This document shows positions 31,618-39,987 of a stretch of DNA of 44,687 bases, one piece after another. Source of the stretch: a virus; IMG/VR virus record IMGVR_UViG_3300022072_000022, positions 1 through 44,687 of that record. The stretch is one strand, 5' to 3'. Under the pieces are notes generated by a model. The model saw only the letters and a program-made list of their open reading frames with translations, searched no databases and was not told where the DNA came from. Position 1 is the stretch's first letter. Every line of letters starts with the position of its first letter. A program made the position numbers and the translations under genes.

Positions 31618-32096
31618 AGAGAGAATTAAAAGCATATAAAGTAACTCATCCAGAAGCGTTTCATTATTATGGCGACTATTGGAATGATCCCGACCAATAC
31701 GGCATAATATACGGAAAAACCCAAAGAGAAGCTTTAAATAAGTATTGCATGGATAATACAGATACAGAGAGTTATTTTCAGATAAAGAAAACCGCCCGCA
31801 CTCGAAGGTTCAAAGAAGCAGACCTTTACAGTCAAGAGCCAAGCAAGTTGCTTAATGATTTATCTAAAAAGGAAGTAACACACCTTACCCACTCTTTAGG
31901 GATTGAAGTAGATCAACGTTTTAAGGGTGAATTTTACCGTAACTATTCGGTATATTATCACAAAAACAAAGAGTTTGACAATATGATAGAATTGGGCTTA
32001 TTTAAAACTTACTCAAAGCTCGATAGTTTTGTTTACAAAGTTACCGACTTAGGGAAAGAAGCTGTAAAAACATTATTGCTAATTACGATACAATGA
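31614..32096 (+). CDS. Unknown 160-residue protein
   Basis: A protein with an N-terminal alpha/beta part (FHYYGDYWNDPDQYGIIYGKTQREA) and a C-terminal domain of winged-helix character (THLTHSLGIEVDQ; NMIELGLFKTY). It overlaps the glucosaminidase gene by four bases. No family recognised. Confidence 0.6.
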   Translation: MKRELKAYKVTHPEAFHYYGDYWNDPDQYGIIYGKTQREALNKYCMDNTDTESYFQIKKTARTRRFKEADLYSQEPSKLLNDLSKKEVTHLTHSLGIEVDQRFKGEFYRNYSVYYHKNKEFDNMIELGLFKTYSKLDSFVYKVTDLGKEAVKTLLLITIQ

Positions 32097-32848
32097 AAAC
32101 CCTAACTATACTCCTATTTCCTCTACTCCTCCACGCATCAAGCCACGACCGAGCGCAAAAGTTCTTTGCCGATCACTACGAAGCAGCCGAGCAGCTTTAT
32201 TTTTGTGACGACATACCAATTGCGCTTAGTCTCGGAGTTTGGGCACTAGAAAGCGGATACGGGACCAGCACGGCAGCGCAAAGAAATAACCTCGCAGGAA
32301 TCGCAAGCTACAAGGGCGGCAAACATTGGAAACGGTTTGAGACCAAAGCCGAGTTTTACCGTGCCTTTGCTGCGATCTTTCAAAAGCCGTGTTATCGTAA
32401 CGATTTGCAGCCGAAAAGCGTTGAGGAGTATTTACGGGCTATGGAGTGGGGTTGCTGTTCGTATCATCGCAGCAGGGAGTACACGAGGAAAATTAAATGG
32501 ATTATTAAACGATATAAATTAGATGAAATGGAAGGTATAAGAATAGAAGATATTGAGCAGATAGACAATGTAAATAATAACCTTGAAATAACAACCTTTG
32601 CAGGCGAAAAACATACACTAGAACCTAAGCGCATAGAAACTAGAGCAGATGCCGAAAAACTAGCAAAGAAATTGACAATCAAAGCCCTAGTAAAAGATAA
32701 CGCATTTCACAAACTAGGCACTTTCAAGAACAATTACCGATCAATGCGAAATTACGAAATAGAAGATTACATACATAAACTGTCGGACGATCCAACTTAT
32801 CGAATTGTAGAAAAATGCCCTTACAATAAGTTTTCTTGGTTTAATTAA
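32093..32848 (+). CDS. Secreted glucosaminidase (FlgJ-like) with an extra C-terminal domain
   Basis: A 251-residue protein. A signal peptide at residues 1-17 (MKTLTILLFPLLLHASS) precedes a glucosaminidase/muramidase domain: IALSLGVWALESGYGTS (about 42-58) contains the catalytic Glu in ALESGYG, followed by NNLAGI and the YRAFAAIF pattern. It would cleave peptidoglycan in the periplasm. Residues about 150-251 have no similarity that I recognise and could be a fused second module. Being in an early operon next to small genes, it may act in entry, superinfection control or host-wall change rather than final lysis. Confidence 0.8.
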   Translation: MKTLTILLFPLLLHASSHDRAQKFFADHYEAAEQLYFCDDIPIALSLGVWALESGYGTSTAAQRNNLAGIASYKGGKHWKRFETKAEFYRAFAAIFQKPCYRNDLQPKSVEEYLRAMEWGCCSYHRSREYTRKIKWIIKRYKLDEMEGIRIEDIEQIDNVNNNLEITTFAGEKHTLEPKRIETRADAEKLAKKLTIKALVKDNAFHKLGTFKNNYRSMRNYEIEDYIHKLSDDPTYRIVEKCPYNKFSWFN

Positions 32849-32871
32849 AAAAACATTACAATTTACCGCAC

Positions 32872-32911
32872 AGCCGCAACACTCGATAAACACGGGGTTT
32901 GCGGCTTTTTT
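32872..32911 (+). terminator. Rho-independent terminator
   Basis: AGCCGCAA (32872-32879) pairs with TTGCGGCT (32899-32906) followed by a T-run. It ends the 29921-32848 operon. Confidence 0.8.
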
Positions 32912-32966
32912 GCGTTTGGTGGGGGAAAGAAAGTTTGGAATATTTGAATCTTTTTTATTGTAAAAC

Positions 32967-32997
32967 TTGCAATATCCAAAAGCCCGTTGTATATTTG
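32967..32997 (+). promoter_or_regulatory. Bacteroidota-type promoter
   Basis: TTG (32967-32969) in the context CTTG, 20 bases, then TATATTTG (32990-32997). It lies after the terminator at 32872 and reads into 33034 with about 33 bases of leader. The same CTTG-N20-TATATTTG form recurs at 36273-36303. Confidence 0.7.
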
Positions 32998-33033
32998 TGT
33001 CAACAACAATAACACTTTAAAAATACAAACAAC

Positions 33034-33258
33034 ATGACAACTTCAAAAATAAATTCAATATTAAATGATATTAACAACATTAAAGAGTCTTATAGTTTAG
33101 GATTTAAGAGGTATTTTGTTTTGCCTAATAGATATAAGAAAAATATAGGATTAGCTTATTTAATTAAATTTAACAAAACAGACCATCACAACTATACTGT
33201 AAGTTTTTTTTCTGATATGTCTAATTCTGAATACAGAAACTATCTTAAAAGCCTGTAA
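33034..33258 (+). CDS. Small protein, first of the 33-36 kb operon
   Basis: A 74-residue protein with a helical N-terminus and a Tyr/Phe-rich middle (GFKRYFVLPNRYKKN). It is translated right after a promoter. No family recognised. Confidence 0.55.
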   Translation: MTTSKINSILNDINNIKESYSLGFKRYFVLPNRYKKNIGLAYLIKFNKTDHHNYTVSFFSDMSNSEYRNYLKSL

Positions 33259-33260
33259 GC

Positions 33261-33551
33261 ATGAGTATTAAAATTATAGAGCAAGAAATAAAAAACAGCA
33301 AAGAAGAGAAAGTTCTCAAAACACTTCATAAGTGTATTGAGAACTACAAAAAAAATCCTATTGTTTTAGGCTGTAATTATCACACTAAGTGGCAATCAAA
33401 AAAAGCGATGAGATTTGTATTAAGAAGAATAAAGGGTAGTCAAGCTGAACTTTACACACGAAGAACAAAAAAAAGATTTTGGACAAACATAGAAGATCTT
33501 GTTTTTATAAATACTACTACAAACAAAAGGAAAGCAAATATTAATGAATAA
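33261..33551 (+). CDS. Small basic protein
   Basis: A 96-residue protein, strongly basic with helical character (KAMRFVLRRIKGSQAELYTRR). It could contact nucleic acid. It starts two bases after the previous stop and overlaps the next gene by eight bases. Confidence 0.55.
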   Translation: MSIKIIEQEIKNSKEEKVLKTLHKCIENYKKNPIVLGCNYHTKWQSKKAMRFVLRRIKGSQAELYTRRTKKRFWTNIEDLVFINTTTNKRKANINE

Positions 33552-33768
33552 CAAAGAACTACAAGCACGAACCGAGAAAATAATTAAGTCGCTCGGTTCG
33601 TTTGACGACTGGATGCGGGGCAAGGTTGAGAACCCGTTCCCTTATGGCATGGGCAGGAAGTACGCTTACAACCTCGCACGGGGCAAATTCGACGACGTAG
33701 GCAAAAACGGGCTTTTGATTATGAAAGATTATTTTTTAAACCTTGATAACGATAAAACAGATGGATGA
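33544..33768 (+). CDS. Unknown 74-residue protein
   Basis: A protein with the central pattern PFPYGMGRKYAYNLARGKFDDVGKNG, split here as PFPYGMGRKYA and YNLARGKFDD. Helical at both ends. Overlaps the next gene. No function known. Confidence 0.55.
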   Translation: MNNKELQARTEKIIKSLGSFDDWMRGKVENPFPYGMGRKYAYNLARGKFDDVGKNGLLIMKDYFLNLDNDKTDG

Positions 33769-33946
33769 TTTAATGCAAAAAATAACCGAAATAGACGGGT
33801 TAAAATCGAATCAAAACCTAAGCTACGAAGAGAAGCAGGCTTTAATTCGCAAAGAAATAGAAGTGTATGTTTCTAGTGAGAGGTTTGCCGCTTATAGAAG
33901 AGGAATAGCCGCCGCTGAGCGTGCAGTAGGACAATTATTAAAATAA
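33761..33946 (+). CDS. Small helical protein
   Basis: A 61-residue protein starting at ATG 33761 inside the end of the previous gene; an upstream frame start at 33743 is less likely. Charged coiled-coil-like helices with a final Ala/Arg segment (YRRGIAAAERAVGQLL). Function unknown. Confidence 0.5.
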   Translation: MDDLMQKITEIDGLKSNQNLSYEEKQALIRKEIEVYVSSERFAAYRRGIAAAERAVGQLLK

Positions 33947-33973
33947 CGCCCACGGGTATAAAACAAATAGATT

Positions 33974-34207
33974 ATGGCTTATATAGATATTGACATAGAA
34001 GATTACATAGACGAAATAAGTACTAGCTTACTAGAGGAAGAACTAGAGAGACGCAAGTCGAAAGAAAATAAAAGCACAGGATTAATTACGACAGAAAACG
34101 GATACCAAAGGGAGTTTTTAAAAGCGGCAAAGTGTGTTATTCAAAGTCCACAAGTCAATCTCCTAGAAGCTACTAAGTTATTAGAAAAGCTTTTAACCAA
34201 TGACTAA
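33974..34207 (+). CDS. Small acidic N-terminal motif protein
   Basis: A 77-residue protein beginning AYIDIDIEDYIDEISTSLLEEEL, here cut to the key part IDIEDYIDEISTSLLEEELE; this acidic DIDxxDYxDE-ST-LxEEL opening is common in small phage and prophage proteins. The rest is helical. The function of this class is not known to me. It overlaps the next gene by eight bases. Confidence 0.6.
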   Translation: MAYIDIDIEDYIDEISTSLLEEELERRKSKENKSTGLITTENGYQREFLKAAKCVIQSPQVNLLEATKLLEKLLTND

Positions 34208-34541
34208 CCTCCAACTATCAAAAGCGAGCAGCAAAATATACAAGCTCTACGGATCGTGCCCAGCTCTTACGGAAATATGGGACTACTTAGACAAAAACAC
34301 ATACCTACACGACAAAGAAGTAACGGCAGAATTCACCCCTAAAACGCAAAGAATGATTGAAGCGACACAAACCACTAAGACCGTGCTAATATGGCGACCA
34401 ATGGCGCAAATATTAAAGCACAGCGACCACCACGACCCACTAAGCAAAAAGATATACGCCCACATAAAAGGCTGCAAGGAAAAAGATAGCGTTACAATTG
34501 CGCTCACGGTGGAGGAAGAAGAAACTATTTTAGAACTTTAA
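34200..34541 (+). CDS. Unknown 113-residue protein
   Basis: A protein with a helical N-terminal region and a middle rich in Trp, Met and His (VLIWRPMAQILKHSDHHDPL), then an acidic end. No family recognised. It overlaps the preceding gene by eight bases. Confidence 0.55.
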   Translation: MTNLQLSKASSKIYKLYGSCPALTEIWDYLDKNTYLHDKEVTAEFTPKTQRMIEATQTTKTVLIWRPMAQILKHSDHHDPLSKKIYAHIKGCKEKDSVTIALTVEEEETILEL

Positions 34542-34555
34542 ATTAAACAAACAAC

Positions 34556-34837
34556 ATGGATAAGCAAGCATTTAAGAAATTCATAGATGACAATAAAATC
34601 GAATCACATTGGAGGAATTATATAATTAGTCTGTCTGATATAAGGGTAATGATACCAACGGCTTTGATTCGGGAATTTCAAAAAATAATGAATATAAACT
34701 CAATGAATGACGAGTTTTTAAATTGCGACATGGCAGGCGATTATTTTGCTATTGATATATATTCTTGGTTATTAAATAATGAATTCGAAGACGAAGAAAT
34801 AAAAAGCATTTTTCCAAACCTAGATAATAACGTATAA
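34556..34837 (+). CDS. Unknown 93-residue helical protein
   Basis: An acidic, helical protein without recognised motif, containing ten aromatic residues. It lies two bases before the MazG-like gene, suggesting joint expression. Confidence 0.55.
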   Translation: MDKQAFKKFIDDNKIESHWRNYIISLSDIRVMIPTALIREFQKIMNINSMNDEFLNCDMAGDYFAIDIYSWLLNNEFEDEEIKSIFPNLDNNV

Positions 34838-34839
34838 AC

Positions 34840-35397
34840 ATGAATTACAACGTATTAAGCCAAACGGCACACGCAGCAGCAAAGGCAAACGGATGGTACG
34901 ACAAAGTACAACCTATCAACACTTACTTAATGTTAGTCAAATCCGAATTATACGAAGCTTTGGACGCCTTTAGAGGTAATAAGTACGCACTTACCAAACA
35001 TTGGGCAAAAGAAATAAATCTATCTGAATCAGATTATCAAGCTTTTGCAGCGGACTTTAAACTTGAAATCAAAGACACATTCCAGGACGAAATAGCAGAC
35101 ACAGCAATAAGAATCCTTGACTTTTGCGGATGGTATGGCATTGAGTTGGGAGAAGCAAAGAAGATTCAAACCAAGCCTAAAGGGCAATTTGATTCAGATT
35201 TAGTGTCAATGGATAAACTCATTACATCGACTTATGATATAGTTGAAAAGGACGTTTTAAGTATCTCTTTAACTGTCTTACTTGGAATGCTCGAAAGTAT
35301 CGCACAGGTGTATGATTTTGACCTAGAGCAGCACATTGCCCTAAAGATGGCGTACAATAAAACACGTGGTTACAAGCACGGCAATAAAGTACTATAA
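34840..35397 (+). CDS. MazG-like NTP pyrophosphohydrolase
   Basis: A 185-residue all-alpha protein with MazG/dUTPase-2-type features: LMLVKSELYEALDAFRGNK (about 30-48) supplies the first acidic metal site and DEIADTAIRILDFCGWYGIEL (about 81-101) the second. The last helix ends KMAYNKTRGYKHGNK, typical for the family. Such enzymes hydrolyse nucleoside triphosphates to monophosphates; phage versions are thought to adjust nucleotide pools or alarmones. It occurs in the operon of small early genes. Confidence 0.85.
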   Translation: MNYNVLSQTAHAAAKANGWYDKVQPINTYLMLVKSELYEALDAFRGNKYALTKHWAKEINLSESDYQAFAADFKLEIKDTFQDEIADTAIRILDFCGWYGIELGEAKKIQTKPKGQFDSDLVSMDKLITSTYDIVEKDVLSISLTVLLGMLESIAQVYDFDLEQHIALKMAYNKTRGYKHGNKVL

Positions 35398-35443
35398 AAC
35401 TAAACCCTAAGACCTTAATCAAACACACTTAAAAGCACACAAC

Positions 35444-35689
35444 ATGACAGACTTAGCAATTCAACAAGCATTGATTAAAAAACTAGAAGCAGAAAATAAA
35501 AGCCTAACTTTAAAAGTAAACCGATTAAATAAAAAGTTAGCCGAGCATTACAAGACGATTAACGACTTACTGGAAGAAAGTAACGATCTTATTGCTGACA
35601 TGAAAACGCAGCGCAACGAATCCGACAAGGAGATTGACCGCTTGATGAAAATTATTGAGAGCAAAGGGCTTAGTGCTGAAACAGAATAG
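35444..35689 (+). CDS. Small coiled-coil protein
   Basis: An 81-residue protein almost entirely coiled coil (IKKLEAENKSLTLKVNRLNK and further heptads). Probable oligomer. Function unknown. It ends one base before the next start. Confidence 0.6.
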   Translation: MTDLAIQQALIKKLEAENKSLTLKVNRLNKKLAEHYKTINDLLEESNDLIADMKTQRNESDKEIDRLMKIIESKGLSAETE

Positions 35690-35690
35690 C

Positions 35691-35891
35691 ATGACCGAGC
35701 GCCTAACCGACAAAGAACGGCAATTACTCCACAACCTAAACATGGCAGCCCGTAAAGCCGCCCGAAGTAACGACCTAAACGAATGGTATTACTACTATTC
35801 AAAAATGAATCAAACGTTTAGTGATCGGCAAATAAAGCGGTATTACGGGTTGTTATATTATTCACAAACCAGGCGAAAGCCGCAACATTAA
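35691..35891 (+). CDS. Small basic helical protein
   Basis: A 66-residue protein starting at ATG 35691 after the preceding stop; upstream in-frame start 35655 would overlap. Basic with Tyr-rich stretch (NEWYYYYSKMNQ) and a basic tail. No family recognised. Confidence 0.55.
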   Translation: MTERLTDKERQLLHNLNMAARKAARSNDLNEWYYYYSKMNQTFSDRQIKRYYGLLYYSQTRRKPQH

Positions 35892-35898
35892 AAGAATT

Positions 35899-36267
35899 AT
35901 GATAACCATAACGAAACCGACATACAAATGCGAGCATTGTAAAAAGCTTTATCAATCAGCTAAGTGGTGCGAGAAACACGAAATTGCTTGCAGTAAAAAC
36001 CCTGCTAATTACAGAAAATGCCTTAATTGCATCCATTGCGAACTTGTGGAGATTCCTATTTATGAAGATATGTATGATGGCGAACACGAAAGAATGGTGA
36101 AGGCTTTCTCCTGCAATAAGAAAGAAATCTACTTAATACCTCCTAGCTCGGTTCACAAAGGTAACGCTTACGAAATGGACGAAGAAAACGTACCTATGCC
36201 GCTAGAGTGCGCAGAGTATAAAGATCAAAGCGAAGATATGGAGGCGTTTTTTAATAAATTCAATTAG
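35899..36267 (+). CDS. Zinc-finger-like protein
   Basis: A 122-residue protein with an N-terminal C2H2-like pattern (YKCEHCKKLYQSAKWCEKHE) and a further pair CLNCIHCE, then SCNKKE and a C-terminal Cys. It could bind one or two zinc ions and act on nucleic acid or protein. Last gene of its operon; a 240-base non-coding stretch follows. Confidence 0.6.
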   Translation: MITITKPTYKCEHCKKLYQSAKWCEKHEIACSKNPANYRKCLNCIHCELVEIPIYEDMYDGEHERMVKAFSCNKKEIYLIPPSSVHKGNAYEMDEENVPMPLECAEYKDQSEDMEAFFNKFN

Positions 36268-36272
36268 TTTGC

Positions 36273-36303
36273 TTGCTAATTAGCTCAAAGTTTCGTATAT
36301 TTG
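36273..36303 (+). promoter_or_regulatory. Bacteroidota-type promoter of the replication region
   Basis: TTG (36273-36275) in CTTG, 20 bases, then TATATTTG (36296-36303). A TTTG also lies at 36268-36271. The RNA would start near 36308, about 200 bases before the first gene, and includes the structured element 36391-36492. Just after the start a hairpin TCGGGT/GCCCGA can form. Confidence 0.75.
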
Positions 36304-36390
36304 TGTTCGGGTGCTTGGTGACGCTTGCAGTAAAAGCCCGATAAAAAACGATTAACGACATACGAAATATTTTAATAGAACTATATTTAT

Positions 36391-36492
36391 AGCTCTTATT
36401 AAACTGTGTTCAAGGTTTAGGCTCTAATCGTGCCTATTACTCGAAGCCTGTCAGCTTTGGGAATCTTAACAGTTTAATAAGAGCTTTTTTTT
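36391..36492 (+). ncRNA. Long-stem structured RNA with U-tract, leader of the replication operon
   Basis: A perfect 17-bp helix joins AGCTCTTATTAAACTGT (36391-36407) to its complement at 36469-36485, which runs into a T-run at 36485-36492. The 61-base loop is itself structured: AGGTTT/AAGCCT encloses AGGC/GCCT (36414-36449 region). A terminator with such a long, folded loop is unusual. It lies between the promoter at 36273-36303 and the gene at 36509, so it either releases a small RNA of about 185 bases or controls read-through into replication genes. Confidence 0.6.
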
Positions 36493-36508
36493 GTTTAAAA
36501 TTGAAATT

Positions 36509-36739
36509 ATGGCACGCACCAGAGAAGACGATATAAACGACCTAATAAAATCGGTTTTAGATATTTCTCCCGAATACGCTTTTGGTAATTCTTACGATAC
36601 AACCACCTGTCCTTTTTGCTCGTCGAGCGTTGACTATGAAGCTGACAGAGGTATGGAAGAAATAAAACACGACCATGATTGCGCCTACTTAATAGCTAAA
36701 GACCTAATGACAGGATTAACCCACCCACAAAAAACATAA
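36509..36739 (+). CDS. Small zinc-binding protein
   Basis: A 76-residue protein starting at ATG 36509 (an upstream TTG frame start lies in the terminator-like element). It has CPFCSS and later HDHDCAYL, giving a CxxC plus His/Cys set that fits a small treble-clef or ribbon. First gene after the leader RNA. Function unknown, possibly nucleic-acid binding. Confidence 0.6.
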   Translation: MARTREDDINDLIKSVLDISPEYAFGNSYDTTTCPFCSSSVDYEADRGMEEIKHDHDCAYLIAKDLMTGLTHPQKT

Positions 36740-36741
36740 TT

Positions 36742-36984
36742 ATGAGTACAGGATTTTTGGAGCAAAAAGCTATAGACCGCACTAACTGGAGCTTTGATAA
36801 GCAGATGCAAAAGCAACCTTTTTACGACCTCCACAAGCAACTGTTTAACCTCTCAATACATTTAACGCTTGCCGACTGGAAGCAGATTAGAAGCGGTGAC
36901 TATTGGGAACGGCACGACAAATTGAAGACCCACGAAGACCGATTATTTTTAACACTAGAGCGAGTTAATGACTATTTAAACTAA
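36742..36984 (+). CDS. Unknown 80-residue protein
   Basis: A helical, Trp-containing protein (LADWKQIRSGDYWERHDKLK). Two bases after the zinc protein gene and four before the replication initiator-like gene. No family recognised. Confidence 0.6.
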   Translation: MSTGFLEQKAIDRTNWSFDKQMQKQPFYDLHKQLFNLSIHLTLADWKQIRSGDYWERHDKLKTHEDRLFLTLERVNDYLN

Positions 36985-36988
36985 AAGA

Positions 36989-38020
36989 ATGTCCAGATTT
37001 ATAAAATACCATCCAGATAGCGAAATGTCTAATTTTTTAGAGTCTAAGCCTAACGCTAATCACTTAGCTATGATTATAGCAAAAAGAGCTAGAAGGACTA
37101 GATGCCCCTATAAAAACTTAGAGATTGGACAATGCTTATTAGGGGATTTTAAGAAAATAGGACTTACGGAAAAGCAATATAGGACAGCAAAAAAGTGGTT
37201 GAAAAAGATAAATTTTGCGGCGTTCAAGGGGACGAACGAGGGGACAGTCGCAACACTAGTATCTACCGAGGTTTGGGACATAAATATTTTACAGAAGGGC
37301 GGACAGGTGGACACACAAGGGGCGACTAACAAGAATGTAAAGAAATCTACAACAACAATAAGTGAAAAAAATGAAGATTTTAAAGAACCTAAACCATACA
37401 CGATAGACGACGCAAGAGCAGCCATTGAACGACAATTCGGAAAACCTCAAAATCAAGTAAAAGCAATTCAAGAGGAATATAAAAACCAAACAGGATTTGA
37501 AGTAGATGCAATCAAGGTTCAACAAGGAATAGTTACTTTTCTTCAAAAGGGCATGGAGGAAAATTATAAGGGTAGAATCAAGGATGACGAAAAAGTAAAG
37601 TCTTTGCTTCTTCGGTGGATAACCAACCAAAAGAAATTTGATTACACCGAAACGATAACAGCGGCAACTAGGAGGCAAGAAAAAGAAGCCGTAACACTAG
37701 AGCAGCACATTGCAGATAATTACAAAGCCGTTGAAATAAAACATTTTAAAATTGATGGTCAATTTCAAAAGTGGCAAACAAAATTTGAAGCTGAGAATTT
37801 TAAATACTCAAACATTGCAAAAGGATATTCTAATCCAAAAATCACAGCCGCTTTTCTTTTTGAAATCTGTTTTTTACCTTACGGAAAGAATATAGGCGGC
37901 ACAAGACCAGAAATGAAGTTAAAAACCTTTGAACGGTTCTTTGAGCAGTCAAGCAACTACAACCAGAACAAGGGCGATGTAAGAAAACTATTCAAAGAAT
38001 ACGCAAAAGTAAAAGCATAA
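36989..38020 (+). CDS. Replication initiator / replisome organiser-like protein
   Basis: A 343-residue protein whose first about 100 residues have winged-helix features (IGLTEKQYRTAKKWLKKINF, then TNEGTVATLVSTEVWDI), as in phage replisome organisers. A Thr/Lys/Ser-rich linker (about 110-130) joins a C-terminal domain that is basic and helical. It is one base overlapped with the PrimPol-helicase gene, which fits a role in origin binding and helicase or primase loading. An origin within or near this gene is likely by analogy; no iterons were recognised. Confidence 0.75.
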   Translation: MSRFIKYHPDSEMSNFLESKPNANHLAMIIAKRARRTRCPYKNLEIGQCLLGDFKKIGLTEKQYRTAKKWLKKINFAAFKGTNEGTVATLVSTEVWDINILQKGGQVDTQGATNKNVKKSTTTISEKNEDFKEPKPYTIDDARAAIERQFGKPQNQVKAIQEEYKNQTGFEVDAIKVQQGIVTFLQKGMEENYKGRIKDDEKVKSLLLRWITNQKKFDYTETITAATRRQEKEAVTLEQHIADNYKAVEIKHFKIDGQFQKWQTKFEAENFKYSNIAKGYSNPKITAAFLFEICFLPYGKNIGGTRPEMKLKTFERFFEQSSNYNQNKGDVRKLFKEYAKVKA

Positions 38021-39807
38021 TGATAAACGAAGCATTAAAATTACACGAGATAGGGCTTAAAGTAATCCCAACAGGCGCAAATAAGCGCCCAACCGTAAAA
38101 TGGAAGCAATACCAAGCCGAGCAAACAAAAGAGGCTGTAACGGCAATATTTAAAGGTCATAAAGAATCAATGGCTTTAATTACTGGAAACGGCATTGAAG
38201 TAATTGATATTGATAGTAAATATTTCTTAGAGCACCACCGTATAGAAGTTGTTTTTGACTTGATCCTTTCGGCAGTTGGTGAAGAAAAGTATAAACAGCT
38301 TGTAATTACCCAAACAGTTTCGGGTGGTTTTCATGTGATTTACAAAACAGAAGTTTCTGAAGGCAATCAGAAACTAGCAAGTAGATACACGATTGAAGAA
38401 GAAAGAAAAAGCGATCACGACAAAGTAAGGGTGCTTTTAGAAACACGTGGCGAGGGTGGTTATATCTTAATCCCACCATCAGAAGGGTATACTTACGATG
38501 ATCCAGCAATTCAATTAGATAGAATACCTTTCTTGTCAGATCATCAAAGAAATGCTTTAATTTCAGCTTGCAAGTCATTCGACGAACTAGACGAAACTTA
38601 CACACAAAACAAGGCGGCTATTCCTGTTCAGATTACAGGCAGCGGCAAAACTACAATTGAAGCTTTTAACGATAGCCATACACCAGATGAGTTCCTGGAG
38701 GCGGCAGGATGGCAAAGAGCAAACCGAGTTGGTAAAAATATAATGTATGTGCGTCCAGGAAAGAAAATAAGCGAAGGCGCTGGAGCTGGATATTCCGAAA
38801 GCCTGAAATTAGTTAGGATTTTTACAACCTCAACCCAATTTGAGAACGAGAAAAGTTACAATGCCTTTCAAGTTTATGCGCTTTTAAATCATGGGGGCGA
38901 TTATTCGGCTGCTTGTAAGGAGTTGTACCACGCTGGATTTGGCGACCGAATGAGTAAGACAAATGAGTCGCACCGTGACAAAGTAAGCCAGATAACGTCG
39001 GGTAATGCCAACATAAGCGAAAAGGCAAGTAACACGGATTTAATGAAAGATATTTACTCGCAGCGTTTAGATATAACCGTAAAGCAAGTACAAAAGCCAA
39101 ATAGTTTATTTTTATATTGCGATGAAGCACAGAAGTTTTTAGGGCTTGGAGGTGATGGCGATTTGGTGAATATCTTCGGAAGAGAGAAGACAAGAAAGTC
39201 CGCTGTTGCCGCTTGTGCTGCTTCGTGCTTTATCGCAGATAGTGACAAAGAACATACTAGCTTGAATTTTAAAGCAGACTTTGACGGGCGTAACCTTTTA
39301 CACTTTGACACCGAACAGAGCAAATACTACCATCATAAATTAGCAAGTGAAATGCTTTATCAACAAGGACTAAGTACGCACGCCCACCCGAAGAACTTTT
39401 TTAGCTTTTCGATTATGCAGCACACTAAACTTGATCGCTTAAATTTTCTTAGATACGCAATAGACAAAACTCCTAATATTGGCTGTGTGTTCGTTGATGG
39501 GATTGTTGATTTATGTAGAAATTACAACGACTTAGAGGAGTCAAGCGACTTGGTTACATTCCTTATGAATATGGCATCTAGTAGGGGCTTTTTACTTCTT
39601 GATGTTTTACATAATGCAAGAAGTACGGGAGATGCACGGGGTCATTTGGGTACTGAATTATTAAACAAAGCAACTTGTAATATAAATATTAGTAAAGAAG
39701 AAGATTCTAAAGCGTCTACTTTGAAAATAAAGAACATGAGAGGTAGAGAGCCAAACGGTTTTGATTTTTGGCATAATAGTGAGGGGCATATTGAGATTTT
39801 TGAATAA
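38020..39807 (+). CDS. Primase-polymerase / RepA-like helicase fusion
   Basis: A 595-residue replication protein. The N-terminal bifunctional primase-polymerase domain (about 1-190) has the metal-binding acidic pair in IEVIDIDSKY (about residues 59-68) and the GGFHVIY motif (about 100). A linker domain follows. The C-terminal RecA-like ATPase (about 340-595) has GREKTRKS at about 386, where the usual GK[ST] is replaced by RKS, and a Walker B-like VFVDGI (about 489). It primes and unwinds phage DNA. The Walker A with R-K-S is known from Bacteroidota relatives in my recollection; activity is not certain. Confidence 0.88.
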   Translation: MINEALKLHEIGLKVIPTGANKRPTVKWKQYQAEQTKEAVTAIFKGHKESMALITGNGIEVIDIDSKYFLEHHRIEVVFDLILSAVGEEKYKQLVITQTVSGGFHVIYKTEVSEGNQKLASRYTIEEERKSDHDKVRVLLETRGEGGYILIPPSEGYTYDDPAIQLDRIPFLSDHQRNALISACKSFDELDETYTQNKAAIPVQITGSGKTTIEAFNDSHTPDEFLEAAGWQRANRVGKNIMYVRPGKKISEGAGAGYSESLKLVRIFTTSTQFENEKSYNAFQVYALLNHGGDYSAACKELYHAGFGDRMSKTNESHRDKVSQITSGNANISEKASNTDLMKDIYSQRLDITVKQVQKPNSLFLYCDEAQKFLGLGGDGDLVNIFGREKTRKSAVAACAASCFIADSDKEHTSLNFKADFDGRNLLHFDTEQSKYYHHKLASEMLYQQGLSTHAHPKNFFSFSIMQHTKLDRLNFLRYAIDKTPNIGCVFVDGIVDLCRNYNDLEESSDLVTFLMNMASSRGFLLLDVLHNARSTGDARGHLGTELLNKATCNINISKEEDSKASTLKIKNMRGREPNGFDFWHNSEGHIEIFE

Positions 39808-39817
39808 AAACAAAACT

Positions 39818-39982
39818 ATGACATTAATAGAAAACAGCATTGCGCTTTTGAATCAACGGGGCGAAATTGCAAAGAAGAAACTAGGAAGCCGTATAACGTC
39901 GGATATAATTGATACACAAGTTACGGAAATGATTAATCAAATACTTATGCTCCTGGTTATTCGGGACGTAAGGTTAAACTAA
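39818..39982 (+). CDS. Small helical protein after primase-helicase
   Basis: A 54-residue protein starting at ATG 39818 after a short gap; an in-frame start inside the primase gene (39761) is less likely. Helical, with a hydrophobic C-terminal helix (MINQILMLLVIRDVRL). Function unknown. Confidence 0.5.
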   Translation: MTLIENSIALLNQRGEIAKKKLGSRITSDIIDTQVTEMINQILMLLVIRDVRLN

Positions 39983-39987
39983 AAAAC

